Origin: an uncultured Treponema sp.
GTDB lineage: Bacteria > Spirochaetota > Spirochaetia > Treponematales > Treponemataceae
Length of the DNA stretch: 37,480 nucleotides
NCBI GenBank assembly: GCA_900317625.1
Contig: ONHK01000018.1
Span: 1-37,480, forward strand
Direction of reading: 5' to 3'
The notes under the pieces were generated by a model. That model was given only the letters and a program-made list of their open reading frames with translations, did not search any database and was not told the origin of the DNA. The number at the start of each line of letters is the position of its first letter. The first letter of the stretch is position 1. Both the position numbers and the translations under genes were made by a program. Shown here piece after piece: positions 7,301 to 13,094 of this stretch.

Positions 7301-8090
7301 TTCTGTCTCCGATCGGCATAAGCGTGAACCAGTGGATTTCCTCGCCGTCTTCAAGAAAATTCAGCAAATTTTTATATTCTTCGCTTTGTGTGAATTTTCC
7401 GTCGTTTACAATTTTTGAGACAGCCGCAGGATTATTAAAAATGCTTAGCGTTTGTGCCGTTATTGTGTATTTCGGGCATTTTATTTTTGCAATCTGGGCA
7501 TTCGAAATGTTTGGCGAGCCTTCCATTCTGACAAATCCTTCTTTGCTTGCCATTTGAAGAGCAGGGGAATCCGCCGCCGAAAGAAAAATCCAGGCATTTT
7601 GAGTTTCATTTTCGCCGCTTTCATTTTTTTCGTATTCAAATTCTCCAGCCGGAGTTGCCTGTGCCGTCTGCCGTTCAATTTCATTTCCGTCAGAATCCTG
7701 GACAATAAGAGTGTAGGTGTATACAACTTTTTTTATCTCTTTTTCGTTGGAAACCGCGTTTTCCAGTCCTAAAAAACTGTGGGATTTTGTTCCTGCCAGA
7801 ATTTCAATCAGTTTTCCGTCTTGCACGGCGGTCGAGGTTTTCTTTATTTCTTCGTCATCTGTTCCGTCCATAAGAAAAACTTTGTATTCTTTTGAAATCG
7901 GCGCCCAATTTACCGTTACGCAATTACCCCCCCCCACGGCGTAAAAATCGTTTATAATAGAAGAAGTTTGAGTTGTCTGCGCTTGTCTTAATTCTGATTT
8001 ATTTTCTTTTTCGTGCGATTGAATGTCGTTGCTGCATCCTGTAAAAATTAAAAAGCTAAAAAAAATGATTGAAAAAAACTTGTTGACCAT
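4395..8090 (-). CDS. large phase-variable surface lipoprotein: Fn3-like, beta-helix and BspA-type LRR domains (ON)
   Basis: A 1231-residue lipoprotein. The signal peptide MVNKFFSIIFFSFLIFTGC places the lipid on Cys19. A Fn3-like domain begins at FYAVGGGNCVTVNWAPIS (about residues 49-66). A second related start, LVALGGGNCFQIKWGEY, is at about 355-371. A long right-handed beta-helix follows (about 450-1080), visible as NNTI/GNTI/ENTI rungs such as IQNNTIEMKDS, SGNTVNVN and KGNTINIS, typical of pectate-lyase-like adhesins or glycan-binding proteins. The C-terminus carries BspA-type (LRR_5) repeats such as VKIPSSIKEIRSGAFNNC and IFIPSSVQKIGFEAF. No lyase catalytic residues could be assigned, so adhesion or polysaccharide binding is inferred. 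The codons for Gly53-55 lie in a nine-G run (7927-7935) that is in frame here. There is no Shine-Dalgarno sequence before the ATG; see the promoter at 8097-8125. The downstream Dabb gene may share the transcript. Confidence 0.85.
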   Translation of the reverse strand: MVNKFFSIIFFSFLIFTGCSNDIQSHEKENKSELRQAQTTQTSSIINDFYAVGGGNCVTVNWAPISKEYKVFLMDGTDDEEIKKTSTAVQDGKLIEILAGTKSHSFLGLENAVSNEKEIKKVVYTYTLIVQDSDGNEIERQTAQATPAGEFEYEKNESGENETQNAWIFLSAADSPALQMASKEGFVRMEGSPNISNAQIAKIKCPKYTITAQTLSIFNNPAAVSKIVNDGKFTQSEEYKNLLNFLEDGEEIHWFTLMPIGDRIEVYGKIVKKSFDENDYTEGTDFSVETAISLLDEKRVFRIGTKIRTGGYYKSGDGGSAIYEISNRALYKYGSIKTAGSQWCNIQLQGNSLNLVALGGGNCFQIKWGEYEKWRKFQAAYNEYRTKWYNLPENSINKDEFKFFQEIMLRSKDSGVDSKKWNAFKAENPEQDGKRSWKDYILNNDADRIAEANSILAEKRASENEEITLFVPNGNYRIASDIKIILKNYVLRGNTTRREITPEQIDSFESTYAENADEAGSAASGIEGTIFYTDNGNCGTLNIMGPADNVLIEGITLESRELDSRRTFWHNPSDKDGVYTDINYVGRGSCEPTMADQQWFSRQVQISQCSNVTLKNCEFIITSHVRDKALYPSNPENPVDIYDFGGAEYLYETKGNLQVINTDSNLVGYQANAYVEHCDLHTDKQFTSVTFFDSWNNVTVDDCFLYNMSGVFRGASMGFLDMFGGQCNNGTAKNSTLYHNCHDEQIGIFTLTKNAVNYKESEKIDGVHFTGNKVYAMRDEHVDKAKPRTMTFTVGYDDSQNIYNVNISDNYFYAKDLPSKLFTFGGFVKDGRKNIVIQNNTIEMKDSGGVYMFETRPYVKILNNTINLNSSKGYIGGTIFCSSNTDTVSHIQPEFSGNTVNVNCTYIGSISSATETYSNGIAKGNTINISGDQSGTLFNGLNEFRENTINIHGRMKEIYSNSGTLYQDVKIDGNTLNFDFNDYEDEYTPGAEGTLFQNGREGFTFATISAKTGNDSNFFITSNKINAPNCTRMNKHFLRYTKTSVPVLISNNRAQKFNYLRGVSESNADKIVYLNNFDNYGKRLTKNDWYTDGLLNDTEKYLFCYDVQTDSYIAEKPFFTTGTIEIPKTYDDGNHGTKPVTIIEENFAAGKNLISDVKIPSSIKEIRSGAFNNCGLGKEIFIPSSVQKIGFEAFTNTSEYLKIKCEAPQRPAGWAENWYTGNAKIEWGAKN
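7927..7935 (-). repeat. poly-G tract of nine (C on plus strand), contingency switch (ON)
   Basis: On the coding strand the codons are GTG GGG GGG GGT AAT TGC, encoding V-G-G-G-N-C about 34 residues after the lipidated Cys. One added G would give GTG GGG GGG GGG TAA, an immediate stop. The internal paralogous motif of the same protein (7002-7019) spells the same Gly-Gly-Gly-Asn-Cys as GGC GGC GGA AAC TGC, showing that the amino acids do not require a G run. Confidence 0.8.
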
Positions 8091-8096
8091 GAAAGT

Positions 8097-8125
8097 ATTT
8101 TACATGACAATAAAAAATATGCAAA
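8097..8125 (-). promoter_or_regulatory. putative promoter six bases before the ATG of the large lipoprotein
   Basis: On the minus strand: TTTGCA (8125-8120), 17 bases, TAAAAT (8102-8097), then six bases (ACTTTC) and the ATG at 8090. The layout is the same as at the other phase-variable gene (2788-2816) and predicts a leaderless transcript. The hexamers are only partial matches, so it is a candidate. Confidence 0.35.
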
Positions 8126-8823
8126 TACAACAAAAAAACGTAAAAAATCCGAAAAAAATAACGCTGATGATTTTTTTGTTTGCCTCAGCTTTGAATTTCA
8201 ATCTTTTTGCAAATAAAATCTCTGTTGGTGTAGCTCCGCTGTTTGTTTCTGGCTTGGGAACAGAGATAAAAGATTCTCACCTTAAAGATGAGGTTTCTGT
8301 GGCGGAAAAAAACGGTTTTGACACATCTGTTGAATTGCGCCGTACTTTCGGAGTGAATGTTTTTGCCGCTTACCAGCTGCCATTTTTTGAAAAAATTGGT
8401 GTCCAGGCGGATTTTTCGTTTATAAACGCAAACGGTTTTGAGCAGAAAATCGAATCTGTAAGCTACAGATATTCGTACCGTTCAATTGAACTTGCGCCGC
8501 TTGTAACATATCAGGATGAACATAAACTTTTGGGCTGGAGCTGTTTTGCAGGACCGAATTTCTCTTTTCCAGTTGGAAAGCTTGAATACAAATTCAGTTT
8601 TCTGGAAGATGACACAAACTTTTTTAAGATAAAAACTTTATGCTCCTGCGGAATTACAACTGGTGCGACAATCGGAATAAATTTGAAAAATATTGGAATT
8701 TTTGCGCTTGCAAAATACACTCTGGATTTTCTGCCGCTAGAAATAGAATATAAAAATGAAAATTCAGAAATAATGACGCGCAGATGCCTTTCCCTTGGAC
8801 TTGGCGCAAAATATGTTTTTTAG
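8104..8823 (+). CDS. outer-membrane beta-barrel protein with signal peptide
   Basis: The protein has a positively charged N-terminus and a hydrophobic core (ITLMIFLFASALNFNLFA) ending in an FA-N site, followed by amphipathic alternating strands such as ISVGVAPLFVSGLG and VNVFAAYQLPFF, aromatic-rich turns, and a C-terminal strand LSLGLGAKYVF with terminal Phe. This is typical of an outer-membrane barrel of eight to ten strands (OmpW/porin-like size, about 240 residues). The start is uncertain: in-frame ATGs stand at 8065, 8089, 8104, 8119 and 8167. I chose 8104 because GAAAG lies about eight bases upstream and it leaves a signal peptide of reasonable length. The gene is divergent from the large lipoprotein gene, and the two starts nearly touch, so promoter regions must overlap. 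Confidence 0.6.
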   Translation: MTIKNMQIQQKNVKNPKKITLMIFLFASALNFNLFANKISVGVAPLFVSGLGTEIKDSHLKDEVSVAEKNGFDTSVELRRTFGVNVFAAYQLPFFEKIGVQADFSFINANGFEQKIESVSYRYSYRSIELAPLVTYQDEHKLLGWSCFAGPNFSFPVGKLEYKFSFLEDDTNFFKIKTLCSCGITTGATIGINLKNIGIFALAKYTLDFLPLEIEYKNENSEIMTRRCLSLGLGAKYVF

Positions 8824-8926
8824 CAATTCCGTGAGCAGGCGTTGCGGGCGGCGTTTGAGCCTGCAGAATGGGGTGTGGTGATGGCACGTAGTGACAGAAC
8901 CCAGGGGAAAGGCTTTTCCCCTCATG
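8824..8926. other. GC-rich intergenic patch with hairpins between convergent genes
   Basis: A 103-base gap between two convergent genes that is far richer in G+C than its surroundings. It holds GCAGGC/GCCTGC arms (8835-8840 and 8859-8864) around a GC-rich interior and a perfect eight-bp hairpin AGGGGAAA/TTTCCCCT (8903-8910 and 8915-8922, loop GGCT). Neither hairpin is followed by a U-run on either strand, so it is not a classical terminator. A dispersed palindromic element is possible; compare the patch at 10062-10150. Confidence 0.35.
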
Positions 8927-10015
8927 CTAATAAAGCCGTATTTTCCACAGCCGATGGCATTTTGTGCCTTCAAAATCTTTTGGAATTGAATTTTGCGTTT
9001 CGTCCGTACATTCCGTGTTTTTAGGCAGTTTTGATTCGTCAAAGGAAAGTTTTGTGCTGTTCGTGCTAAAATAAAGCGTTCCATTTGATTTAAGCATTTT
9101 TACGCAGTTTTCAACAAGAGCCGGCCAGTCGCGGTTTATGTCCAGAATATTTTCTGTTGACTTTGAGTTGCTGAACGTTGGCGGATCAAGAATTATAATG
9201 TCGAATTTTTTGTCATCCGGGATATGCGCGGATTTTTTTTCAAGCCATTCAATCACATCAGCTTTTGTAAAAATATATTTTTCCGTATCAGAAAAACCGT
9301 TCAGTCGTAAATTGTCTTTTGCCCAGGAAAGATACGTGTTTGAAAGATCCACCGACTCAACGTAAGAAGCTCCGCCGTTCGCCGCGTAAACCGAAAAACT
9401 TCCCGTGTAGCAAAAAAGGTTCAGAACGCGCTTTCTGCCGGCATCTTCCCGGATTTTAGCGCGCAAAGGTCTGTGGTCAAAGAAAAGCCCCGTGTCAAGA
9501 TATGTAGAAAGATCAATCTTAAAAATCTGGTCCTGCTCCTGGACATTTCCTTTTATTATGTTTTTTGCGTATTTTTTTTCGTACTGGTTTGCGCCTTTTT
9601 GCGGCTTGCGCTCTTTTTTTACAATATGCTCAGCTGAAATTCCAAGGACATCAGCCGCCGCTTCCGCCATTTTAGAAAGCCAAAGTTCTTCCTCTTCCGC
9701 ATCTTTTTTGTAAGGACGCTCGTAAAGGTAAAGCACAGCGAACCGTCTTTCTGCAGTTTCTGGTTCAACCGTGGCGTCATTTGCCGCAATGCGTTCGTTC
9801 TGTTTTTGTGTAAATTCAACGCACTGTTTTGCGTTGTGGATATTTTCCGGAAGAAATTCGTATACATCAAGGGAAACAGGAATTTCTGGAATATCTTTGT
9901 CATAAAGCCTGTAGCAGGAAATCTTGTTTTTTCTGGCCCATTTGCGCAGTTCCTTGTATTTTTTCTTTAGACGGTTTGAAAATAACTCAGCCTGATATTC
10001 GTTTTTGTTTTCCAT
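8927..10015 (-). CDS. RlmK-like class I SAM-dependent rRNA methyltransferase
   Basis: A 362-residue protein that follows the C-terminal RlmK half of E. coli RlmKL (23S rRNA m7G2069 methyltransferase) along its length: FSNRLKKKYKELRKWARK at the N-terminus, KKERKPQKGANQYEKK, then DYLDTGLFFDHR-type (here TYLDTGLFFDHRPLR), the SAM motif LNLFCYTGSFSVYAANGGA, VDLSNTYLSWAKDNLRLNG, and the catalytic DPPTFSNSK. The protein is the stand-alone form without the THUMP/RlmL half. The C-terminus is basic and slightly unusual (HRLWKIRLY). It has an inferred cytosolic role in ribosome maturation. The start at 10015 gives the complete RlmK N-terminus. It is divergent from the PFK gene, with 192 bases between. 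Confidence 0.85.
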   Translation of the reverse strand: MENKNEYQAELFSNRLKKKYKELRKWARKNKISCYRLYDKDIPEIPVSLDVYEFLPENIHNAKQCVEFTQKQNERIAANDATVEPETAERRFAVLYLYERPYKKDAEEEELWLSKMAEAAADVLGISAEHIVKKERKPQKGANQYEKKYAKNIIKGNVQEQDQIFKIDLSTYLDTGLFFDHRPLRAKIREDAGRKRVLNLFCYTGSFSVYAANGGASYVESVDLSNTYLSWAKDNLRLNGFSDTEKYIFTKADVIEWLEKKSAHIPDDKKFDIIILDPPTFSNSKSTENILDINRDWPALVENCVKMLKSNGTLYFSTNSTKLSFDESKLPKNTECTDETQNSIPKDFEGTKCHRLWKIRLY

Positions 10016-10061
10016 AGGCGCAATTCTATCATTCTGTCAAAAACTTTGGAAGAAGCAACAT

Positions 10062-10150
10062 AAAAAAGGCGGACAACCGCCTTGCGCTCCAAACCTTCGG
10101 TTTTGCGCTATCCACCGTGCGGGGACACCCCGCAACGCCCCGTTTTGTGT
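10062..10150. repeat. GC-rich cluster of three short hairpins in a divergent intergenic region
   Basis: Within the 192-base gap between divergent starts lie GGCGG-ACAA-CCGCC (10068-10081), AAACC-TTC-GGTTT (10091-10103) and GCGGGG-ACA-CCCCGC (10119-10133). The first resembles the flgG terminator (GGCGG-GCAA-CCGCC at 33773) and on the minus strand would be followed by TTTTTT, but no minus-strand gene ends here. The GC-rich, palindrome-rich character and the similar patch at 8824-8926 suggest a small dispersed repeat family inserted next to genes. Confidence 0.4.
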
Positions 10151-10151
10151 C

Positions 10152-10180
10152 TTGCCCCCTAAAAAAGATTGTGTTACATT
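10152..10180 (+). promoter_or_regulatory. candidate promoter for the PFK gene
   Basis: TTGCCC (10152-10157), a 17-base spacer, then TACATT (10175-10180), four of six matches in each hexamer. It lies 27 bases before the ATG at 10208 and just downstream of the GC-rich hairpins. Confidence 0.35.
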
Positions 10181-10207
10181 AAAAGAATCAAATTTCAGGG
10201 GTTTTTT

Positions 10208-11425
10208 ATGGCATTGAACGTAATTGTCGGGCAGTCTGGTGGTCCTACTTGTGTAATAAATTCAAGTTTGGCTGGAGTTTTTAAGGCTTCAAAAAATCTT
10301 GGCGTAAAAAAAGTGTACGGAATGTTGCACGGAATCAAAGGACTTTTGAACGATGAATATGTTGACCTTGACGAAAAACTGAAAAGCAATATTGATATTG
10401 ATTTGCTGAAAAGAACTCCTGCTTCTTTTTTGGGCTCGTGCCGTTTTAAATTGCCGGAAATCGGGCAGGATGAGGAAATCTACAAAAAAATCTTTGAAAA
10501 GCTGGAATCTCTTTCCATCGGGTATTTTTTCTACATCGGCGGAAACGATTCAATGGATACAATAAAAAAACTCAGCGACTACGCGGCAAAAATTGGAAGC
10601 AAAATCTGTTTTGTTGGTGTTCCAAAAACAATCGACAATGACCTTGCCATGACGGATCATACTCCAGGTTTTGGAAGCGCGGCAAAATATATTGCCACAA
10701 CTTTAAAGGAACTTGTGTGCGACTGCCGTATCTATGACTGCGAGGCGGTCACAATCGTTGAGATTATGGGAAGAAATGCCGGATGGCTTACGGCAAGTGC
10801 GGCTCTTGTGCGCGGCGAAGACTGCGAAGGCGTTGATATGATTTTTCTTCCTGAAAAAGTTTTTGATGTTGATTTTTTTATGAAGCGCGTAAAGGAAATT
10901 GTCCAGAGGAAAAAGTATTGCGTTGTTGCCCTTAGCGAAGGCGTGCGCCTTGCGGACGGAAGATTTGTTTGCGAGCTTGCGAGTGAACAGGCGGCAGTGG
11001 ATGCGTTCGGCCACAAAATGATGAGCGGAAGCGCGAAATATTTGGAGACGCTTATAAAAAATACAATGCACATAAAAGCCCGCGCAATTGAAATTTCAAC
11101 ATTGCAAAGATGTGCAAGCCATTTCGCAAGTCTTACAGACATTGAGGAAGCATTCAATTGTGGTGAAACTGCTGTTCATGCCGCAATCACAAAAAATCAG
11201 ACAGGAAAAGTTGTCTGCATGAACCGTGAGTCAGAAGTTCCATATAAAATTTCCTATGAAACCGCAGATGTCCACAAAATCGCAAACGTTGAAAAAAAAG
11301 TTCCTCTCGAATGGATTACAGAAGACTACATTGCGGATGAAGCTGTTCATTACATTCGTCCGCTTATTCAGGGCGAGCTTAATCCGATTATGAACGATGG
11401 TCTTCCGCGTCAAATAAGGTTGTAA
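10208..11425 (+). CDS. pfp: 6-phosphofructokinase, PPi-dependent type
   Basis: Phosphorylates fructose 6-phosphate to the 1,6-bisphosphate in glycolysis. The N-terminal loop IVGQSGGPTCVINSSLAG, GGNDSMDT (about residues 110-117), the catalytic PKTIDNDLAMTDHTPGFGSA and IVEIMGRNAGWLTA are all present. Two signs mark the pyrophosphate-using type: Asp in GG(N)DS where ATP enzymes carry Gly, and Lys in PKTIDND where ATP enzymes have PGTIDND. The length, 405 residues, fits. The ATG at 10208 follows CAGGGG by six bases; an upstream in-frame ATG at 10169 lies before this ribosome binding site and is not needed. PPi-PFK is usual in treponemes. The DEAD-box gene starts 30 bases downstream and may be cotranscribed. 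Confidence 0.92.
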   Translation: MALNVIVGQSGGPTCVINSSLAGVFKASKNLGVKKVYGMLHGIKGLLNDEYVDLDEKLKSNIDIDLLKRTPASFLGSCRFKLPEIGQDEEIYKKIFEKLESLSIGYFFYIGGNDSMDTIKKLSDYAAKIGSKICFVGVPKTIDNDLAMTDHTPGFGSAAKYIATTLKELVCDCRIYDCEAVTIVEIMGRNAGWLTASAALVRGEDCEGVDMIFLPEKVFDVDFFMKRVKEIVQRKKYCVVALSEGVRLADGRFVCELASEQAAVDAFGHKMMSGSAKYLETLIKNTMHIKARAIEISTLQRCASHFASLTDIEEAFNCGETAVHAAITKNQTGKVVCMNRESEVPYKISYETADVHKIANVEKKVPLEWITEDYIADEAVHYIRPLIQGELNPIMNDGLPRQIRL

Positions 11426-11455
11426 CTATAAGTAAAAAAGTTTATATTTAAGTTT

Positions 11456-13063
11456 ATGAACTTTACAGAATTTAATTTAAATGATGATTTGTTAAAAGGA
11501 TTACAAGCCGCTGGCTATGAAACTTGCACTCCTGTTCAGGAGCAGGTTTTAAAGATGTCGCAGGACGGTTCCGATCTTTATGTACAGTCGCAGACAGGAA
11601 CTGGAAAAACTGCAGCTTACCTTGTTGCTATAATACAAGAAATGCTTTCAAAAGAAGAAAATAAAGGAAAGAAAGCTTTGATTATGGTTCCGACACGGGA
11701 ACTTGCTGTTCAGGTTGAAGAAGAGGCAAAGACTTTATGTAGCGCTTCAAGATTAAAGACTGTCAGCGTTTATGGCGGTGTAGGCTATGAAAAACAGATT
11801 TCAGCCATAAAGCGTGGTGCTGACATTATAATCGGAACTCCAGGACGTTTGATAGATCTTTGTGAAGGCAGAAATTTGAGCCTTGCAGATGCGGCTTTTG
11901 TTGTTTGTGATGAAGCCGACCGGATGTTTGATATGGGATTTTACCCGGATTTGAGGAAAATCCTTAAACTTGTTCCAAAAAGCGAAGAACGCCAGACAAT
12001 GCTTTTCAGTGCGACATTGAATACTTATGTAAAAAATCTTGCATGGGAATACACACGCGATCCAAAAGAAATTGAAATTGAGGCTGAAAATATAACAGTT
12101 ACAGAAATCGACCAGGAGCTTTTCCACGTTTCAAGCGATGAAAAAATGAAGCTTCTGATTGGAACTTTAAAAAACGAAAATCCGTCAAGCGTAATCGTTT
12201 TCTGCAATACAAAGCGAAGCTGTGAAGTTGTTGCAAAACGTCTTGAAATGAACGACATAAAAGCCGGCTTTATCATCGGGGATTTGCCGCAGTACAAGCG
12301 TCTTAAGATTCTAAAGGATTTTAAAGCCGGGGATTTAAAGGTTCTTGTGGCAACTGATGTTGCAGCCCGCGGAATTGACGTCAACGACCTTGCAATGGTT
12401 ATAAACTATGATCTTCCAAATGAAGCTGAAAACTATGTTCACCGCATAGGACGAACAGCCCGCGCAGGAAAATCAGGAAAGGCTTATACTTTCTGCTCTG
12501 AGCAGGATGTCTATAATCTTCCGGCAATTGAACGCTATATCGAAATGCAGATTCCGGCAAAAGTTGCATATCCGGAACAAATGATGGAAGACAAAAGCGC
12601 TGGAATTTACATCAAAACTGAATATCAGCACGATGATGACGATTTTCACGGCGGCCATAGAAACGAGCATTATAAACATTCAGAAAAACATGGTGAAAAA
12701 TATGAGCGCGGCAAAAAACGTTCAGATTTCAATTCCAAAAAGGAAAGAACCGACAGAAAACCTTATAAACGCAATTCTTTCAGCGACAAGAAAATCAATC
12801 CGGAAGAACTTGCAGGAATGTCTTATGAAGAGCGCATGAAGCTTTACAAAGAAAAATACGGTTCTAAAAAATCAAATTCTGAGCGTAGTTTTGAAGGAAA
12901 AAATTCTAAAAAGGCTGGATATTCAAAATCTTCACCTTCAAACAAGAGTTACAAGAAGAACGGCTACAAAAAGAATTATAACAAAGCGGCTGCTGTTCAG
13001 AAAAAGCCAGAACCTAAAAAAGGTCTTTGGTCAAAAATCAAGGCTTTGTTTGGAAAAAAATAA
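11456..13063 (+). CDS. DEAD-box ATP-dependent RNA helicase
   Basis: A 535-residue cytosolic RNA helicase. The helicase core shows the Q motif (YETCTPVQEQVL), motif I SQTGTGKTAAY, PTRELAVQ, GTPGRLIDL, DEADRMFDMGF, LFSATL (motif III), and in the C-terminal RecA domain VIVFCNTKR, ATDVAARGIDV and YVHRIGRTARAGKSG. After about residue 400 a strongly basic, low-complexity tail follows (HRNEHYKHSEKHGEKYERGKK and later KKSNSERSFEGKNSKK), ending in GLWSKIKALFGKK; such tails give nonspecific RNA affinity in RhlE/DeaD-like helicases. It probably remodels rRNA or mRNA, perhaps in cold or growth-rate response. Neighbours PFK and ABC-F are about 30 bases away on each side and may share a transcript. Confidence 0.95.
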   Translation: MNFTEFNLNDDLLKGLQAAGYETCTPVQEQVLKMSQDGSDLYVQSQTGTGKTAAYLVAIIQEMLSKEENKGKKALIMVPTRELAVQVEEEAKTLCSASRLKTVSVYGGVGYEKQISAIKRGADIIIGTPGRLIDLCEGRNLSLADAAFVVCDEADRMFDMGFYPDLRKILKLVPKSEERQTMLFSATLNTYVKNLAWEYTRDPKEIEIEAENITVTEIDQELFHVSSDEKMKLLIGTLKNENPSSVIVFCNTKRSCEVVAKRLEMNDIKAGFIIGDLPQYKRLKILKDFKAGDLKVLVATDVAARGIDVNDLAMVINYDLPNEAENYVHRIGRTARAGKSGKAYTFCSEQDVYNLPAIERYIEMQIPAKVAYPEQMMEDKSAGIYIKTEYQHDDDDFHGGHRNEHYKHSEKHGEKYERGKKRSDFNSKKERTDRKPYKRNSFSDKKINPEELAGMSYEERMKLYKEKYGSKKSNSERSFEGKNSKKAGYSKSSPSNKSYKKNGYKKNYNKAAAVQKKPEPKKGLWSKIKALFGKK

Positions 13064-13094
13064 GATTTTATAGCGAAACTAAAAGGATTGAAAA

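Noticed and set aside
8881..8896. TGGCACG resembling a sigma-54 -24 box
   Set aside because: No TTGC at the required spacing; it lies between convergent genes.
10005..10217. 70-residue frame over the GC-rich intergenic hairpins
   Set aside because: It translates palindromic repeat sequence and has no ribosome binding site or conserved features.
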